Assembly: GCA_014378705.1 (NCBI GenBank)
Contig: JACMND010000053.1
Span: forward strand, 1-59,992
DNA from: Pedobacter sp.
GTDB lineage: Bacteria; Bacteroidota; Bacteroidia; Sphingobacteriales; Sphingobacteriaceae
Direction of reading: 5' to 3'
Length of the DNA stretch: 59,992 nt
This document shows, piece after piece, positions 53,480-59,992 of the stretch. A program made the translations under genes and the position numbers. Positions within the stretch are counted from its first letter, which is position 1, and each line of letters opens with the position of its first letter. Under the pieces are notes generated by a model. The model saw only the letters and a list, made by a program, of their open reading frames with translations, searched no databases and had not been told where the DNA came from.

Positions 53480-54637
53480 ATGATAAACAAAATTTCAATT
53501 TTAACCGTATTTGTTCTGCTTTCCTATACTGGTAAAATTAAAGCTCAAGGTTTCCCTCAAAGTGACGGAAAATTTAACAACACAATTCAAACAGCTGCAC
53601 CTTTTTTGTTGATTGCACCTGATGCACGCTCTGGAGCAATGGGAGATGTTGGTGCTGCTACCTCACCAGATGCGAACGCGATGCATTGGAATCCGGCCAA
53701 GCTGGCTTTTATGGAAGATCCAACCGGATTTGCAGTTTCCTACACGCCATGGCTTAGAAATTTAGTGCCTGATATAGATCTTGGCTATCTTTCAGTCTAT
53801 CATAGGCTGGATGAACGAAATACCATAGGCGCTTCATTGCGGTATTTTTCTTACGGGGAAATTCAGCTTACCGGCCCTGAGGGAAGTGAAATAGGTATTT
53901 ATAGCCCTAATGAGTTTGCTGTAGATGGAACATTTGCACGAAAATTTGGTGAAACATTTTCTCTAGGCACGGCAATCCGTTATGTAAGATCCAGTTTAAG
54001 TAACGGGCAGTTTAATGGCCAGGAGATCAGGCCGGCTTCAGCGCTCGCCGCAGATGTTTCTGCTTATTACAGAAATGGAACCGTTTTATTAGGCAGGGAT
54101 GCTGAAGTGGCTTTTGGAGTAAATATTTCTAATATCGGAACAAAAGTAAGTTACTCAGAAGCCGCAGAAAAATCTTTCTTGCCTACCAATCTAAAACTTG
54201 GAGGTGCTACTACATTTAATTTGGATGATCTGAATACTTTTGCAATAGCATTAGATATCAATAAGCTTCTTGTTCCTACTAGTCCTGTAAGAGATGATAA
54301 TGGTGTTATAACCAGTGGGAAAGATCCAAACAGATCTGTACCTGCCGGTATTTTCGGATCTTTTACAGATGCGCCGGGTGGTTTTTCAGAAGAAATTCAA
54401 GAAATAAGCTATTCACTAGGAACCGAATATTGGTATAACCGTCAATTTGCTTTACGAGCCGGTTATTTTTATGAAAGCCCAACCAAAGGCGACAGACAAT
54501 ATTTAACATTAGGAGCAGGATTAAAATACAATGTTTTTAATCTTGATTTTGCTTATCTGGTGGCAAATCAGCAAAAAAGCCCTTTGGCCCAAACATTGCG
54601 CTTTTCCCTTATTTTTAATTTTGAGAATAAGAAATAA
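53480..54637 (+). CDS. porV: Type IX secretion outer-membrane protein PorV
   Basis: A 385-residue barrel protein of the FadL-like group that shuttles type IX secretion cargo to the surface attachment complex. Signal peptide (MINKISILTVFVLLSYT, cleaved near KIKAQ), then QTAAPFLLIAPDARSGAMGD and GAATSPDANAMHWNPAKLAF, highly typical of PorV/LptO. Alternating amphipathic strands run to the C terminus. The start at 53480 is chosen over a TTG at 53456 that falls in the promoter. PorU, its usual neighbour in Flavobacterium, is not in this window. Confidence 0.93.
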   Translation: MINKISILTVFVLLSYTGKIKAQGFPQSDGKFNNTIQTAAPFLLIAPDARSGAMGDVGAATSPDANAMHWNPAKLAFMEDPTGFAVSYTPWLRNLVPDIDLGYLSVYHRLDERNTIGASLRYFSYGEIQLTGPEGSEIGIYSPNEFAVDGTFARKFGETFSLGTAIRYVRSSLSNGQFNGQEIRPASALAADVSAYYRNGTVLLGRDAEVAFGVNISNIGTKVSYSEAAEKSFLPTNLKLGGATTFNLDDLNTFAIALDINKLLVPTSPVRDDNGVITSGKDPNRSVPAGIFGSFTDAPGGFSEEIQEISYSLGTEYWYNRQFALRAGYFYESPTKGDRQYLTLGAGLKYNVFNLDFAYLVANQQKSPLAQTLRFSLIFNFENKK

Positions 54638-54718
54638 TCTGTACGATAAAGGCATAGTAAAAATTAATTATTTTACTTTAAACTCTATCTCATAATCAAT
54701 TAACCATTTAATCACATT

Positions 54719-55198
54719 ATGAAAATTAAAGTTGGGTTTGGTTTTGACGTACATCAGCTTGTAGAAAATCACCCTTTTTATCTTGGAGGCGTTAGGTTAG
54801 AGCATTCTTCAGGAGCGTTTGGACATTCTGATGCAGATGTTTTAGTTCACGCTATTTGCGACGCATTGTTAGGTGCGGTTAACTTACGTGATATTGGTTT
54901 TCATTTTTCTAACACAGACGATCGATGGAAAGGTATCAGTAGCCTGATATTATTAGAAAAAACGGCTCAGCTACTCAATGATAAAGGCTGGACAATCGGA
55001 AACATTGACGCAATGCTTTGTTTGGAAGCGCCTAAAATTAATCCATATATACCTGAGATGAAAATAAATATAGCAAGGGCCGCTGGTATAACCGATGACG
55101 ATATTTCAATTAAGGCTACTACAAATGAAATGATGGGTTTTGTTGGCCGTAAAGAAGGAATTGTTGCTTATGCTGTTTGCCTGGTAGAAAAATCATAA
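54719..55198 (+). CDS. ispF: 2-C-methyl-D-erythritol 2,4-cyclodiphosphate synthase
   Basis: A 159-residue trimeric zinc enzyme of the non-mevalonate isoprenoid pathway. Zinc and substrate motifs: GFDVHQL at the N terminus and GHSDADVLVHAICDALLGA, then TTNEMMGFVGRKEGI near the end. Length is exact for the family. Faces a small minus-strand gene tail to tail, 6 bp apart. Confidence 0.96.
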   Translation: MKIKVGFGFDVHQLVENHPFYLGGVRLEHSSGAFGHSDADVLVHAICDALLGAVNLRDIGFHFSNTDDRWKGISSLILLEKTAQLLNDKGWTIGNIDAMLCLEAPKINPYIPEMKINIARAAGITDDDISIKATTNEMMGFVGRKEGIVAYAVCLVEKS

Positions 55199-55204
55199 TT
55201 GTCG

Positions 55205-55357
55205 CTATTGAATTTTTACATCTTTAAAATTGACGCCGCATTTACCACAATTGCTCGCACAACCTTTATTGGATTGCAGGCTTCGGTAAACTACTCTGCC
55301 AATGTAAAATAGAGCAAAGGCAAAAACCACAGCTAAAATAAATTCCTGGATTCCCAT
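55205..55357 (-). CDS. FeoB-associated-type Cys-rich membrane peptide
   Basis: A 50-residue reading frame on the minus strand (ATG at 55357, TAG at 55205-55207), easily missed because of its size. An N-terminal membrane helix (FILAVVFAFALFYIG, residues 6-20) is followed by a basic stretch and a Cys cluster GCASNCGKCG (Cys33, Cys37, Cys40). This layout matches the FeoB-associated small membrane proteins. No feoA or feoB is within the window, so it is an orphan copy. A TACCTTTA box lies just upstream. Confidence 0.75.
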   Translation of the reverse strand: MGIQEFILAVVFAFALFYIGRVVYRSLQSNKGCASNCGKCGVNFKDVKIQ

Positions 55358-55403
55358 TAGTATAAAGGTAAACGTTAAATTAAAACATTAACAACTTACT
55401 TTC

Positions 55404-55471
55404 AAAAACTACCTTATAACAACATTTCGAATTTAAAAACTACCTTTGCGGAAATTTTCAAAGTAGTTTTT
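55404..55471 (+). promoter_or_regulatory. typA promoter with direct and inverted repeats
   Basis: TACCTTTG at 55441-55448 matches the -7 consensus. AAAAACTACCTT occurs twice, at 55404-55415 and 55435-55446. The second copy also pairs with CAAA-GTAGTTTTT at 55459-55471, giving a 13-bp stem with one bulged C that ends one base before the typA ATG. It could be an operator over the promoter or an mRNA hairpin masking the start. The two readings are not distinguishable by eye. Confidence 0.55.
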
Positions 55472-55472
55472 C

Positions 55473-57281
55473 ATGCAAAACATTCGGAATATAGCAATCA
55501 TAGCACACGTAGACCACGGCAAAACCACACTGGTTGACAAGATCTTACATCAAACAAATCTTTTCAGGGATAATCAGCCCACCGGCGATTTGATACTTGA
55601 CAGCAATGATTTAGAACGGGAACGGGGAATAACCATTGTATCAAAAAATGTTTCGGTACAATATAAAAACGTTAAAATAAATATAATTGATACTCCGGGA
55701 CACGCGGACTTTGGCGGAGAAGTGGAGCGGGTATTAAAAATGGCCGATGGCGTTATTTTGTTAGTTGATGCGTTTGAAGGCGCTATGCCACAAACCAGGT
55801 TTGTAACTCAAAAAGCTTTATCATTAGGCTTAAAGCCGATTGTTGTTGTAAATAAGGTAGATAAAGAAAACTGCCGTCCCGAAGAAGTGTATGAATCTAT
55901 TTTCGAGTTGTTTTACAATCTTGAAGCTACAGAGGACCAATTAGATTTTCCTGTTCTTTACGGATCTTCCAAACATGGGTGGATGAGTACAGACTGGAGA
56001 AATCAAACCGAAGATATAACCCCTTTGCTGGATGCGGTTCTTGAATTTATTCCTCCTGCACCCATCTCAGAAGGTACGTTGCAAATGCAAATTACCTCCT
56101 TAGATTACTCATCATTTGTTGGCCGGATTGCTATTGGTCGGGTTGCACGCGGTATAATTAAGGAAAATCAACCGGTATCGTTGGTTAAGCGTGATGGTAA
56201 AATTCAGAAAAGCCGCATTAAAGAACTGTATGTTTTTGAAGGTTTGGGCAAAGTGAAAGTTACGGAAGTGAAATCCGGAGATTTGTGTGCCGTTGTAGGT
56301 ATAGAGGGATTTGATATTGGCGACACAATCGCTGACTTTGAAAAACCTGAGCAACTGGACGTTATCCATATTGATGAGCCAACCATGAATATGTTGTTTA
56401 CAATTAATAACTCTCCATTTTTTGGTAAAGAAGGAAAATTTGTAACCTCTCAACGTTTAAAGGAACGCTTATACAAGGAAATGGAAAAAAACCTTGCCCT
56501 TAAGGTGATTGAAACTGAATCTCCGGATTCCTATTTAGTTTACGGCAGGGGTATTTTGCATTTATCCGTTTTAATTGAAACTATGCGTCGTGAAGGCTAT
56601 GAATTACAGGTGGGACAGCCGCAGGTTATTATAAAAGAAATAGATGGAGTAAAATGCGAGCCCATAGAGACACTGATTGTAGATGTACCCGCTGAGGTTT
56701 CAGGTAAAGTAATTGAACTTGTAACACAACGCAAAGGCGAATTATTAGTTATGGAGCCGAAAGGCGACCTTCAACATCTTGAATTTGAAATTCCGGCCCG
56801 CGGCATTATCGGTTTGCGCAACAATGTTTTAACCGCTACGGGCGGAGAAGCAATTATGGCGCACCGTTTTAAGTCATACGAGCCATGGAAAGGAACTATT
56901 CCGGGTCGTTTGAGCGGTGTTTTGGTATCTATGGAAAAAGGGCAAACAACAGCTTATTCTATCGATAAATTACAGGATCGCGGTCGATTCTTTGTTGATC
57001 CGGGTGTAGATGTTTATGAAGGACAAATAATGGGTGAGCACATTCGTGACAACGATCTGGTGGTTAACCTCGTTAAAGGTAAAGCGTTAACTAACATGCG
57101 TGCTTCCGGAACGGATGATAATGCCCGTATTGCCCCGGCAATTAAATTTTCTTTAGAAGAAGCCATGGAATATATACAGGGTGATGAATACATTGAAATA
57201 ACGCCTAAAAGTATGCGTTTACGAAAGATTTATTTAGGAGAAAACGAACGTAAGATTAACGCGAAGAAATTTCAGAGTTAA
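55473..57281 (+). CDS. typA: Translational GTPase TypA/BipA
   Basis: A 602-residue ribosome-binding GTPase used in stress and low-temperature ribosome assembly. G1 AHVDHGKTT (residues 10-18), switch ERERGITI, G3 DTPGHADFGGEVER and G4 NKVDK are intact. EF-G-like domains follow, then the BipA-specific C terminus (RLRKIYLGENERK). Normal length. Closed by a terminator. Confidence 0.96.
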   Translation: MQNIRNIAIIAHVDHGKTTLVDKILHQTNLFRDNQPTGDLILDSNDLERERGITIVSKNVSVQYKNVKINIIDTPGHADFGGEVERVLKMADGVILLVDAFEGAMPQTRFVTQKALSLGLKPIVVVNKVDKENCRPEEVYESIFELFYNLEATEDQLDFPVLYGSSKHGWMSTDWRNQTEDITPLLDAVLEFIPPAPISEGTLQMQITSLDYSSFVGRIAIGRVARGIIKENQPVSLVKRDGKIQKSRIKELYVFEGLGKVKVTEVKSGDLCAVVGIEGFDIGDTIADFEKPEQLDVIHIDEPTMNMLFTINNSPFFGKEGKFVTSQRLKERLYKEMEKNLALKVIETESPDSYLVYGRGILHLSVLIETMRREGYELQVGQPQVIIKEIDGVKCEPIETLIVDVPAEVSGKVIELVTQRKGELLVMEPKGDLQHLEFEIPARGIIGLRNNVLTATGGEAIMAHRFKSYEPWKGTIPGRLSGVLVSMEKGQTTAYSIDKLQDRGRFFVDPGVDVYEGQIMGEHIRDNDLVVNLVKGKALTNMRASGTDDNARIAPAIKFSLEEAMEYIQGDEYIEITPKSMRLRKIYLGENERKINAKKFQS

Positions 57282-57303
57282 GTATTTTGATCATATTTTT
57301 ATA

Positions 57304-57329
57304 AAACCTGGTTTACGCCGGGTTTTTTT
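57304..57329 (+). terminator. Intrinsic terminator of typA
   Basis: AAACCTGG at 57304-57311 pairs with CCGGGTTT at 57318-57325 (one wobble), six-base loop, followed by a run of T to 57329. It lies 22 bp after the typA stop. Confidence 0.85.
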
Positions 57330-57400
57330 GTTTTGGCTAAGAGGCATTGCTTATTCCTTAAACCATCCCACAATAAAAATCTATTACATTTACCTGTTAA

Positions 57401-58723
57401 ATGAAGATACCCGCCATTTCCGGTTTTGATCCGCATGCTTTTGAAAAGTATTTTAAAAATACAGCATGGCTAATGTTCGGACGGGTTTTAAGTATGGTAG
57501 TGGGTTTTATAATTGCCCGCTACCTTGGCCCTTCTTCATTCGGAGACCTTAGTTTTGCCATAGCGTTTACCGGCATTTTCGCGGCAATTGCTGCGTTAGG
57601 GTTGGATAGTTTTGTTGTCAGGGAAATCCTTAACGATCCGCAAAGTAAAAATGAAATTCTTGGAACCGCTTTTTGGATGCGGCTTGCGGTTAATCTGTTT
57701 CTAATTCCCGCTGCTATTCTTATTTATGTTTGGTTTCGCGGCATGTCTGCAAACCAGGGGAATTCTTTAACCGTTATCATTTCTTTTTGTGCTTTGCCTG
57801 CGCTTTTTAAATCCTTTAATGTAATCGATTCCTATTTTCAGTCGCAGGTTCAATCAAAGTATGTAGTGCTTGTGCAAAATACGTGTTTGTTAATTTCAGC
57901 CGGTGTTAAGGTATTTTTAATTGTTTTAGATCTGCCTGTTGTTTTCTTTGCATTGGCTTTGAGTTTAGATGGTGTCCTTCTTGCTGTAGGTCTTATAATT
58001 ATATATCAGAATAAAGCTGTTCAGCATGTTTTAGATTGGAAATTTAATTTTGAGAGAGCAAAATCCCTGCTCAAGCAATCCTGGCCACTTATACTAAGTG
58101 CAATCATGGTTTCCTTATACATGCAAATTGATATAATAATGCTTAAAACTAAAGGAAGCGAGGCTGTTGGAATTTACAGTGCCGCCGCCCGGATAAGTGA
58201 AGCATGGTTCTTTATTCCTGTTGCGGTTGTAACTTCTGTATTTCCAGCTATTATTAATGCACGTAAAACAGATCTTTTCCGATATAATAAGCGGCTCCAA
58301 AATTTATATGACCTTCTGGTTGGCCTTAGCTTACCCGTAGCATTTGTAGTCAGTATATTCGCAAATACCATTATTACGTTTCTTTACGGATCGCAATACG
58401 AGGGGGCCGGGTTAATGCTGGCTATACATATCTGGTCAGGGATTTTTGTATTTCTTGGGAGCGCCAGCAGTCAATACTTGCTGGCAGAAGGTTTTACTAT
58501 TATATCTTTTAAACGAACCGCAATTGGTGCTGTAATAAATATATTAATTAATATATGGCTCATTCCGCTATACAACGGCGTTGGGGCATCAGTAGCAACG
58601 TTAATTGCCTACTTTTTTGCAACTTTTTCTATTTTGTTTTTTCCTCAAACCCGGCATCAGGGTATAATGATGCTCAAATCTTTATTTTTAATATCAATTT
58701 TTCAAAAGCTGATTAAACGTTGA
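57401..58723 (+). CDS. Oligosaccharide flippase (Wzx/MOP type)
   Basis: A 440-residue membrane protein with about twelve hydrophobic segments. The N terminus NTAWLMFGRVLSMVVGFIIARYLGP and the LLKQSWPLILSAIMVSLYMQIDIIMLK region match polysaccharide flippases, which move lipid-linked oligosaccharides across the inner membrane. Followed by a methyltransferase and a glycosyltransferase gene, it marks the start of a surface polysaccharide cluster. Its stop overlaps the next start. Confidence 0.9.
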   Translation: MKIPAISGFDPHAFEKYFKNTAWLMFGRVLSMVVGFIIARYLGPSSFGDLSFAIAFTGIFAAIAALGLDSFVVREILNDPQSKNEILGTAFWMRLAVNLFLIPAAILIYVWFRGMSANQGNSLTVIISFCALPALFKSFNVIDSYFQSQVQSKYVVLVQNTCLLISAGVKVFLIVLDLPVVFFALALSLDGVLLAVGLIIIYQNKAVQHVLDWKFNFERAKSLLKQSWPLILSAIMVSLYMQIDIIMLKTKGSEAVGIYSAAARISEAWFFIPVAVVTSVFPAIINARKTDLFRYNKRLQNLYDLLVGLSLPVAFVVSIFANTIITFLYGSQYEGAGLMLAIHIWSGIFVFLGSASSQYLLAEGFTIISFKRTAIGAVINILINIWLIPLYNGVGASVATLIAYFFATFSILFFPQTRHQGIMMLKSLFLISIFQKLIKR

Positions 58724-59364
58724 AACGCATTTTACCTTATCGTAGTTTATTAAACCTTAATAGATTACGTTCCATTTTATCTTTTGGGGTAAAAGGATAT
58801 CTGGCGGAGATTGGATGGTTTAAAACCATTCAAAGTAAATCTCCGGTTAACGAAACAGATGATCCGATACCATGGGTTACTTATTCGTTTATTGATTTTA
58901 TTAAAGAAAGGATTAATAAACAGCACGCGGTTTTTGAATTCGGATCAGGCAATTCAACTTTTTTTTATTCAAATCTGGCTGGGAAAGTAGTATCTGTGGA
59001 GCATGATCAGGCATGGTTTAACAAAATCTCAGCTTCAAAACCTAAAAATTCAGTTATGATTTACTGCGAGTTGCAGAAAGATGGAGACTACTGTCGGGCA
59101 CCGCTTTCAAGTAAAGATAAATTTAACGTAATTATTGTTGATGGACGGGACCGGGTGAATTGTTGCAAGCAAGCCATACATGCTTTATCAACAGATGGTG
59201 TCATTGTTCTGGATGATTCAGAACGTGAATTTTATGATCCTGCCATTCAATTTTTGACTAACGAAGGTTTTAAGAATATCGCTTTTAGCGGAATCTCGCC
59301 AGGGTTATTTTATAAAAAATCAACTTCTGTATTTTATAAAGATCGTAACTGCCTGGGCATTTAA
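58720..59364 (+). CDS. SAM-dependent methyltransferase in the polysaccharide cluster
   Basis: A 214-residue class I methyltransferase. Motif I is VFEFGSGNSTFFYSN, with VSVEHDQAWF as the second SAM-contacting strand and FNVIIVDGRDRVNC as the motif IV region. The start is a TTG that overlaps the flippase stop as TTGA, a coupling arrangement like ATGA. No in-frame ATG fits better without losing the N terminus. The acceptor is unknown, probably a sugar by context. Confidence 0.78.
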   Translation: MKRILPYRSLLNLNRLRSILSFGVKGYLAEIGWFKTIQSKSPVNETDDPIPWVTYSFIDFIKERINKQHAVFEFGSGNSTFFYSNLAGKVVSVEHDQAWFNKISASKPKNSVMIYCELQKDGDYCRAPLSSKDKFNVIIVDGRDRVNCCKQAIHALSTDGVIVLDDSEREFYDPAIQFLTNEGFKNIAFSGISPGLFYKKSTSVFYKDRNCLGI

Positions 59365-59448
59365 TAAATACCACAAGCATCAAACCATGGGATTTAAAAT
59401 CTGTTCAATTTTCGGGTACGTCCACGCCCGGTTTTCGCAAAAGCAAAC

Positions 59449-59992
59449 ATGCAAAATTTAGCGCCCATTGCCTTATTTGTTTATAACAGGCCCGACCATA
59501 CACGTCGCACCTTAAAATTTTTGCAGCAAAATTGGCTTGCGGATGAATCCAGGTTATTTATTTTTTCGGATGCTGCCGCCCGGCCTGTCGATAATCAAAA
59601 AGTAGCAGAGGTTAGGGAATTATTAAATGCTGTTAGCGGCTTTAAAAAAGTTGAAGTTATCAATCGTAAAATAAATTTTGGCCTGGCCAACTCAATTATT
59701 GACGGAGTTAACCGTATGGTAAAGGAATACGGGAAAGTAATTGTATTTGAAGACGACCTGATCAGCTCCCCGCACACACTGCAATATTTTAATTCGGCGC
59801 TTTCGCGATACCAGAATGAAAATAAGGTAATGCATATCGGTGCTTACATGTATCCCATACAAAACAGCCCGAAGAATAACAATGATAAGTGCCTGCCCGA
59901 AACCTTTTTTTACAGAGCAGCTACCAGTTGGGGCTGGGCCACCTGGCAGCGTGCATGGAATGATTTTGAACCGGATATAAACATACTCATCG
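59449..59992 (+). CDS. Glycosyltransferase, 3' end beyond the window
   Basis: A frame from the ATG at 59449 stays open to the window edge (181 codons). The N terminus NLAPIALFVYNRPDHTRRTL, the NFGLANSIIDGVNRMV segment, a VIVFEDDL acidic motif that suits a metal/nucleotide-sugar site, and SWGWATWQRAW match Bacteroidetes GT-A type glycosyltransferases of surface polysaccharide loci. It follows the flippase and methyltransferase genes. The C terminus is not visible. Confidence 0.85.
   Translation, partial: MQNLAPIALFVYNRPDHTRRTLKFLQQNWLADESRLFIFSDAAARPVDNQKVAEVRELLNAVSGFKKVEVINRKINFGLANSIIDGVNRMVKEYGKVIVFEDDLISSPHTLQYFNSALSRYQNENKVMHIGAYMYPIQNSPKNNNDKCLPETFFYRAATSWGWATWQRAWNDFEPDINILI

Noticed and set aside
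58115-58371. Minus-strand frames within the flippase gene
   Set aside because: They overlap a well-supported membrane protein and translate to low-complexity, unlikely proteins.
1-59992. tRNA, rRNA, CRISPR, insertion sequence, integron or prophage
   Set aside because: Looked for cloverleaf-like or conserved rRNA stretches, regularly spaced repeats, transposase or integrase motifs, and found none. A tRNA scan would be needed to exclude a divergent tRNA in the spacers.

Overview
The window looks like a chromosomal segment of a Bacteroidota bacterium, most likely a Sphingobacteriaceae relative (Pedobacter/Mucilaginibacter type). The evidence is a SusC/SusD pair, the GldJ and PorV proteins of gliding/type IX secretion, an ExbB-ExbD-ExbD-TonB operon of Bacteroidetes layout, M56/TonB-plug style proteins, AT-rich spacers, few Shine-Dalgarno sequences, and repeated matches to the Bacteroidetes promoter (-33 TTTG, -7 TAnnTTTG). 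No rRNA, tRNA, CRISPR array, insertion sequence, integrase or phage gene was seen. Most of the window is housekeeping.

Layout. 1-1060: end of a plug-domain protein with an internal repeat, then a small lipoprotein. 1079-4671: succinate dehydrogenase (sdhC-A-B, minus strand). 4888-7129: a PdeM-like phosphoesterase and an HtrA protease. 7422-9633: dapF, overlapping tail to tail with a histidine kinase. 9817-17613: a SNF2 helicase, aat, a GyrI-like protein, a small cell-envelope cluster (membrane protein, TonB-C protein, M23 peptidase), rbfA and hflX. 17614-19741: an unexplained structured spacer, a CHY zinc-finger gene, and metK behind a SAM-II-like riboswitch. 19742-22735: lipid kinase, SUI1 factor and PEP carboxykinase. 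23019-28777: TonB energisation operon extended by a small membrane protein, a PstS-like lipoprotein and a TPR protein. 28863-41981: complete 14-gene complex I operon (nuoA to nuoN) with separate nuoC and nuoD and a short nuoG. 42028-46440: DedA, pyrophosphatase, CBS membrane protein, rsmE, DUF4159 protein, biotin carrier. 46553-51040: an isolated SusC/SusD pair. 51515-54637: divergent gldJ and porV. 54719-57281: ispF, an easily missed 50-residue FeoB-associated-type membrane peptide, and typA. 57401-end: start of a surface polysaccharide cluster (flippase, methyltransferase, glycosyltransferase cut by the window edge).

Together: succinate dehydrogenase and complex I both feed electrons to the quinone pool. 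The proton gradient they help sustain is what ExbB/ExbD/TonB uses to energise outer-membrane receptors such as the SusC found later. PEP carboxykinase, pyrophosphatase and metK cover central metabolism. HtrA, GldJ, PorV, M23 and the polysaccharide genes serve the cell envelope.

No wholly new multi-gene system stands out. The least explained signals are regulatory or structural: a nuo promoter whose -33 element lies in the loop of the preceding terminator; a SAM-II-like riboswitch with an extra hairpin; a GC-rich foldable island bracketed by 9-bp repeats upstream of hflX; an inverted plus direct repeat abutting the typA start; a strong terminator between exbB and exbD; and palindromic spacers inside the sdh and nuo operons.
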